From positions 1-18,180 of the forward strand of contig JAEEYN010000047.1 in assembly GCA_016288175.1 (NCBI GenBank): a DNA stretch of 18,180 nucleotides. The letters run 5' to 3'. Every line of letters begins with the position of its first letter. Within the stretch, counting starts at the first letter, position 1. Positions 14,716 to 18,180 of this stretch are shown here, piece after piece. This DNA is from Bacillota bacterium. Its GTDB lineage: Bacteria; Bacillota; Clostridia; Christensenellales; CAG-138. The position numbers and the translations under genes were made by a program. Under the pieces are notes generated by a model. It was given only the letters and a program-made list of their open reading frames with translations. It was not told the origin of the DNA and ran no database searches.

Positions 14716-15240
14716 ATGCTCGAACTTATCAAACGCTGCCCGGATTTTCTCGAAGGCTACAGGGATTTTTGCCGGGAAATCTATGAGAAAAACGTGATCT
14801 GGTATCGGCCGATGCCCCCGGATTCGGTCGACGAAGGCTGGTTTTTCCGCACGAAACCGATCTATGACCGAAGGGAAACGGAGATGGTCGGCGGACGCTC
14901 CCGCTCGGTCCATTACTGGGCCGTCGACGGGGAAAGGTTCATCGGCGAATTCCAGCTGCGCCTTGACTTTACCGAAAATGTTTTAACGGATATCGGAAGC
15001 GTAGGCTATGCAGTTCGTCCTTCGGAATGGGGAAAGGGTTACGGAACGGAGATCCTGCGGCAGGGGTTCGAGATCGCCCGGGGCTTCGGGATGGAAGAGC
15101 TGCTATTCACCGTGAACGAAGAAAATGCGGCCTCCGCCCATGTCGTCGAAAAGCTCGGCGGCGTGCTTTTGGATACGATCGACGCCGAAAACGAAGCGGA
15201 GGGAAAACACAGGCTGAGAAGATACCGGGTCCGGCTGTAA
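14716..15240 (+). CDS. GNAT N-acetyltransferase, RimJ/RimL-like
   Basis: A 174-residue acetyltransferase. The N-terminal LIKRCPDFLEGYRDFCREIYE and the middle HYWAVDGERFIGEFQLRLDF (a GEF strand) are typical of Firmicute GNAT proteins. IGSVGYAVRPSEWGKGYGTEIL is the acetyl-CoA-binding motif, and FTVNEENAASAHVVEKLGG the following conserved strand and helix. The gene starts 10 nt after the flavoprotein stop. The nearest Shine-Dalgarno-like GGAG lies about 15 nt from ATG, so translation probably relies on coupling to the upstream gene. Substrate unknown. No T-rich terminator is seen after it; the short hairpin at 15269-15304 lacks a T tract. Confidence 0.82.
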   Translation: MLELIKRCPDFLEGYRDFCREIYEKNVIWYRPMPPDSVDEGWFFRTKPIYDRRETEMVGGRSRSVHYWAVDGERFIGEFQLRLDFTENVLTDIGSVGYAVRPSEWGKGYGTEILRQGFEIARGFGMEELLFTVNEENAASAHVVEKLGGVLLDTIDAENEAEGKHRLRRYRVRL

Positions 15241-15268
15241 AAAACCGAGCCCGCCGAAAACGGAAAAC

Positions 15269-15304
15269 CGCACCCGAAACGGACAGCGCGCCGGAGCGGG
15301 TGCG
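15269..15304. repeat. Inverted repeat abutting the P-type ATPase promoter
   Basis: CGCACCCG (15269-15276) and CGGGTGCG (15297-15304) form perfect 8-bp arms with a 20-nt loop. The right arm ends one base before the -35 box. It is not a good terminator because no T run follows; a regulator site or a weak attenuating hairpin are alternatives. Confidence 0.4.
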
Positions 15305-15305
15305 A

Positions 15306-15334
15306 TTGACTTTTATACCGCGTGAAGGTATAAT
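15306..15334 (+). promoter_or_regulatory. Canonical sigma-A promoter of the P-type ATPase gene
   Basis: TTGACT (15306-15311), 17-nt spacer, TATAAT (15329-15334). The predicted start near 15341 gives a leader of about 75 nt. The leader contains a small hairpin (CGGAG 15374-15378 with CTCCG 15384-15388) and, next to it, AAAAC-GGC-GTTTT just upstream of the ribosome binding site. Confidence 0.88.
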
Positions 15335-15415
15335 AATTTGGAATAAATGCCGATAATGCACATATCTGCCGAACGGAGTCATGCTCCGAAAACGGCGTTT
15401 TGGGAGGAAGGCGAA

Positions 15416-17887
15416 ATGCGAAAAGCTGCGCCGGAAGAAAAGGAAAACACAAGACTGAATATCCCGACAGAACTGCCGGCGGGGACGGTCATGACGCCGC
15501 CCGAAGGTCTCAGCTCGGCGGAAGCCGCAAAGCGCGAAGCGGAGGGGAAATCCAACCGCCAGACTGCGGATAAGGGCAAAAGCATCCCGCGGATCGTTGC
15601 GGACAACCTCTTTACGCTGTTCAATCTTCTGAATTTCGCGCTTGCCGCCTGCCTGGCGCTCGTCGGGTCATGGCGCAACATGCTCTTCCTCGGCGTTGTT
15701 TTTTCAAATACGCTCATCGGCACAGTACAGGAGCTCCGCGCCCGCGCGATGCTCAATAAACTGCGCCTGCTGGACGTCCGTCCCGTTCGCGTGGTCCGCG
15801 ATGGCGGCGAGACGAAATGCCAGCCGGACAAGCTCGTTCTCGGAGATCTTGCGATCTTCACAAGCGGCGACCAGCTCCCCGCTGACGCCGTGATCGTGAA
15901 CGGCTCCTGCGCGGCGGACGAATCGCTCCTGACGGGTGAAAGCGAGCCCATCCCCCGCAAAAAAGGCGATCTGCTGATGTCCGGAAGCTTCCTGACGGAG
16001 GGCAAAGTGACCGCCCAGCTCGTTGCCGTCGGCGACAACAGCTATGCCGCAAGGCTGACGCGCGAGGCGAAGAAGGTCTGCTCGCCGAAATCGGAGCTCA
16101 TGACCGAGCTCAACAAGCTCGTTTCACTCGTTTCGAAGCTGCTCGTGCCGATCGGCGTGATCCTTTTCATCGAACAGTTTTTCCTGCTTAAAGCGCCGAT
16201 AAAGGAAGCGGTCCCGATGGCCGTCGCGGCGATGATCGGCATGATCCCGGAGGGTCTGATCCTTCTGACCTCCGTCGCGCTGATGGCGGGCGTTATCAAG
16301 CTCGGCCGCCGCAAGACCCTCGTTCAGGAACTGTTCGGCATCGAAACGCTCGCAAGGGTGGACGTGCTCTGCACCGATAAGACGGGGACCCTGACGACGG
16401 GCGAAATGGCCTTTGAAAAATTCATACCGCTCGAAGCGGAAGAGGAGGAGCTCCGCAAAAAGACGGAGAACTTCCTTGCGGCGTTCGAGGCGGGTTCCGG
16501 AACTCTCCGCGCGCTTTCCGCGTTCATGAACCGCAGCGAGGACACGGCGACGGCGATACTTCCGTTCTCATCCGCGCGCAAAAAATCCGCGGCGTCCTTC
16601 GGAAACGGCAAAACGATCATCCTCGGCGCGCCGACTTTCGTGACCGATAAAGCGATCCCGGAGGCGGCGGAGGCGGCGGACGCGGGCTTCCGCGTGCTGC
16701 TCATGGCGGAGGCGGACGGGATACTGCGGGGCGAGGAGCTCCCTCCCGTAAAGCGCCTGCTCGGGCTCATCCTGCTTCGGGAAACGCTGCGGCCTTCCGC
16801 AAAGGACACCGTCGCATGGTTCGGCCGCGAAGGCGTTTCGGTGCGCATCATGAGCGGCGATGATCCGCGGACAGTCGCTTCCGCGGCGCGTGCGCTGGAG
16901 CTTGAGGGCTCCGATAAGCTCGTTGACTGCGCCGAACTCAATGATGAAGAGCTCGCCGCCGCCGCGAAGGACAAGGTGATCTTCGGCAGGCTGACGCCGG
17001 ACCGCAAGCGCCTTCTTGTTGAAGCACTGAAGGCGGAAGGACACCATGTAGCGATGACGGGCGACGGCGTCAACGATATCCCGTCGCTGAAGGCATCGGA
17101 CTGCTCCATCGCGATGGCGGGCGGCGCCGAGGCGACCGAGCATTCCGCGCAGCTCGTGCTGCTCAATAACGATTTCAACTCCCTTCCCGCCGTTGTTGCG
17201 GAGGGCCGCCGCGTGATCGGCAATATCACGAGGACAGCGTCGCTGTTTTTGCAGAAAACGCTTTACAGCTTCGGCCTGAGCGTGCTCAACATCCTGATCG
17301 CGCTGTTCCTGCCCCTTCGCTATCCGTTCGAGCCGATCCACCTGACGCTCGTGAGCTCGCTGACGGTCGGCGTTCCCTCGTTCTTCCTCGCTCTCGAGCC
17401 GAGCAGCGAGAGGGCGAAGGGGAATTTCCTGCTAAGGATAATCCTGAAGGCGGTCCCCGGCGCGCTCGGCGTTATCTGCTGCGCGCTCGCGGCGATGATC
17501 GCCAATTACTGCGGCATTCCCGACGAGATCGCTTCGACGATGGCCGTGATCTCCGCCGGCGTGATCGGCCTCGGCAACCTGATCCTGACTTGCCGGCCGT
17601 TCTCGAAGCTGCGCGTCGCCGTCTGCGGCCTGATGTGCGTCGCTTTCGCCGGCGCAGTGCTGCTTTTCCCGGATATCTTCGCGCTGCACATCGGCGCAAT
17701 GGCGACCCGGCATTTCCTGATGCTCGCGATCATGACGGCGGTCGGCCTTGCCGTGCTGATCCTCGGAAGCTTTGCGGTGCGTCCGCTTCTTAAGAAAGCG
17801 GAGGATGGGACGCTGCCCAGGCTGGATCTTAAAAAACTGAAGCTCAACAACGCTTCCGAAATCATGAAAGGCAGGCACGGAAAATAA
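15416..17887 (+). CDS. Cation-transporting P-type ATPase, CtpE-like
   Basis: A predicted 823-residue inner-membrane pump. The N terminus PEGLSSAEAAKREAEGKSN and NLFTLFNLLNFAL lead into the first membrane pair. The actuator motif is LLTGESEPI (Thr173-Ser176). Transmembrane segment 4 carries IPEGL. The phosphorylation site is CTDKTGTLTTG with Asp321, and the hinge motif is MTGDGVNDIPSLKASD with Asp550 and Asp554. Hydrophobic segments give about ten membrane helices: four before Asp321 and six after residue 600. The nucleotide-binding domain is short, with LGAP in place of the usual KGAPE. Overall pattern and size match mycobacterial CtpE, a calcium-uptake P-type ATPase, more than heavy-metal P1B pumps; no CPC motif or N-terminal metal-binding domain is present. 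The start at 15416 is set by GGAGG 8 nt upstream, not ATG 15347, which would be nearly leaderless. The last base overlaps the next gene's ATG. Confidence 0.88.
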   Translation: MRKAAPEEKENTRLNIPTELPAGTVMTPPEGLSSAEAAKREAEGKSNRQTADKGKSIPRIVADNLFTLFNLLNFALAACLALVGSWRNMLFLGVVFSNTLIGTVQELRARAMLNKLRLLDVRPVRVVRDGGETKCQPDKLVLGDLAIFTSGDQLPADAVIVNGSCAADESLLTGESEPIPRKKGDLLMSGSFLTEGKVTAQLVAVGDNSYAARLTREAKKVCSPKSELMTELNKLVSLVSKLLVPIGVILFIEQFFLLKAPIKEAVPMAVAAMIGMIPEGLILLTSVALMAGVIKLGRRKTLVQELFGIETLARVDVLCTDKTGTLTTGEMAFEKFIPLEAEEEELRKKTENFLAAFEAGSGTLRALSAFMNRSEDTATAILPFSSARKKSAASFGNGKTIILGAPTFVTDKAIPEAAEAADAGFRVLLMAEADGILRGEELPPVKRLLGLILLRETLRPSAKDTVAWFGREGVSVRIMSGDDPRTVASAARALELEGSDKLVDCAELNDEELAAAAKDKVIFGRLTPDRKRLLVEALKAEGHHVAMTGDGVNDIPSLKASDCSIAMAGGAEATEHSAQLVLLNNDFNSLPAVVAEGRRVIGNITRTASLFLQKTLYSFGLSVLNILIALFLPLRYPFEPIHLTLVSSLTVGVPSFFLALEPSSERAKGNFLLRIILKAVPGALGVICCALAAMIANYCGIPDEIASTMAVISAGVIGLGNLILTCRPFSKLRVAVCGLMCVAFAGAVLLFPDIFALHIGAMATRHFLMLAIMTAVGLAVLILGSFAVRPLLKKAEDGTLPRLDLKKLKLNNASEIMKGRHGK

Positions 17888-18180
17888 TGGAATACCGAAA
17901 AACGGTCGTTTTGAAGGACGGCAGGGAGTGCCTGCTGCGGAACGCGGGTGAGGAGGACGCCAAAGCCGTTTACGACCTCTTTATGGATGTCCACGCTCAA
18001 ACGGATTATCTTCTTACCTATCCGGAGGAGCACAGCTTCACCGTCGAATCCGAAGCGCTGTTCCTGAAGAAAAAGACGGAGAGCGAAAACGAGATCGAGA
18101 TCGCCGCAGAGGTCGGCGGTCGGATCGTTGCCACGGCGGGGATCGACCGGATCAGCCCGAAGGAAAAAACGAAGCATCGC
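17887..18180 (+). CDS. GNAT acetyltransferase, N-terminal 98 residues, 3' end outside window
   Basis: The frame opens with ATG 17887, sharing one base with the ATPase stop (TAATG), and stays open to the window end. The visible part begins MEYRKTVVLKDGRECLLRNA, then GEEDAKAVYDLFMDVHAQTDYLLTYP and IAAEVGGRIVATAGID, the pattern of a Firmicute GNAT protein before its acetyl-CoA loop. The acetyl-CoA-binding motif would lie beyond the window, so catalytic competence cannot be checked. The overlap implies translational coupling to the P-type ATPase. No strong Shine-Dalgarno sequence is seen. Confidence 0.75.
   Translation, partial: MEYRKTVVLKDGRECLLRNAGEEDAKAVYDLFMDVHAQTDYLLTYPEEHSFTVESEALFLKKKTESENEIEIAAEVGGRIVATAGIDRISPKEKTKHR

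Noticed and set aside
16324..17229. Minus-strand frame of 301 codons opposite the P-type ATPase
   Set aside because: Ser/Ala-rich low-complexity shadow; the plus strand holds the DKTGT and GDGVND motifs.

Overview
The window looks like chromosomal DNA of a moderately high-GC anaerobic Firmicute of class Clostridia, probably an uncultured gut or rumen lineage. I infer this from the gene families and signals rather than from a marker gene. The families are a clostripain-type C11 peptidase, an EFR1-type flavodoxin-ferredoxin, a GH3 enzyme with a clostridial-type tail, an ArsR/DUF2087 regulator, an Isf-like flavoprotein and a CtpE-like P-type ATPase. GGAGG-type ribosome binding sites and sigma-A-like promoters with 17-nt spacers fit the same picture. 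No phage, plasmid, CRISPR, rRNA or tRNA feature was found.

Layout. (1) 2-4263: the C-terminal 872 residues of a secreted C11 peptidase with three repeated beta-type modules, then an M30-like zinc metallopeptidase lipoprotein; a strong terminator follows at 4289-4324. (2) 4356-7455: an EFR1 flavodoxin/2[4Fe-4S] protein overlapping a GH3 beta-glycosidase. A bidirectional terminator (7464-7513) separates this from a convergent esterase of the EstD/Fes type (8275-7523, minus). (3) 8307-8392: divergent promoters flanking an imperfect inverted repeat. The rightward one drives a nucleotidyltransferase, a TfoX-N/GNAT fusion and a P-loop kinase-like protein (8422-10480). (4) 10528-11976: a near-consensus promoter, a small helical protein, an ArsR-DUF2087 regulator and a polyamine-type GNAT, ending in a perfect 24-nt palindromic terminator. 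(5) 12030-13020: an AT-rich island with a leucine-rich-repeat lipoprotein (minus), a long 5' leader with competing pairings, and a fragment resembling a dispersed clostridial repeat. (6) 13025-15240: a tyrosine-phosphatase/glutaredoxin-like fusion, an iron-sulfur flavoprotein-like reductase and a GNAT. (7) 15306-18180: a canonical promoter, a CtpE-like P-type ATPase and the start of another GNAT that runs off the window.

The window combines cell-surface or secreted proteins for polymer breakdown (peptidases, GH3, esterase, LRR lipoprotein) with small stress or redox cassettes. Each of the last four plus-strand cassettes carries a GNAT acetyltransferase. The most unusual items are the phosphatase-glutaredoxin fusion, which keeps a complete internal ribosome binding site and start codon for the glutaredoxin half, and the TfoX-N/GNAT fusion. 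Next are the low-GC LRR lipoprotein with its switch-like leader and a recurring promoter architecture (TTGnnT, 17 nt, with TGG before the -10). No complete, convincing new multi-gene system is evident; the best candidates are listed as findings with calibrated scores.
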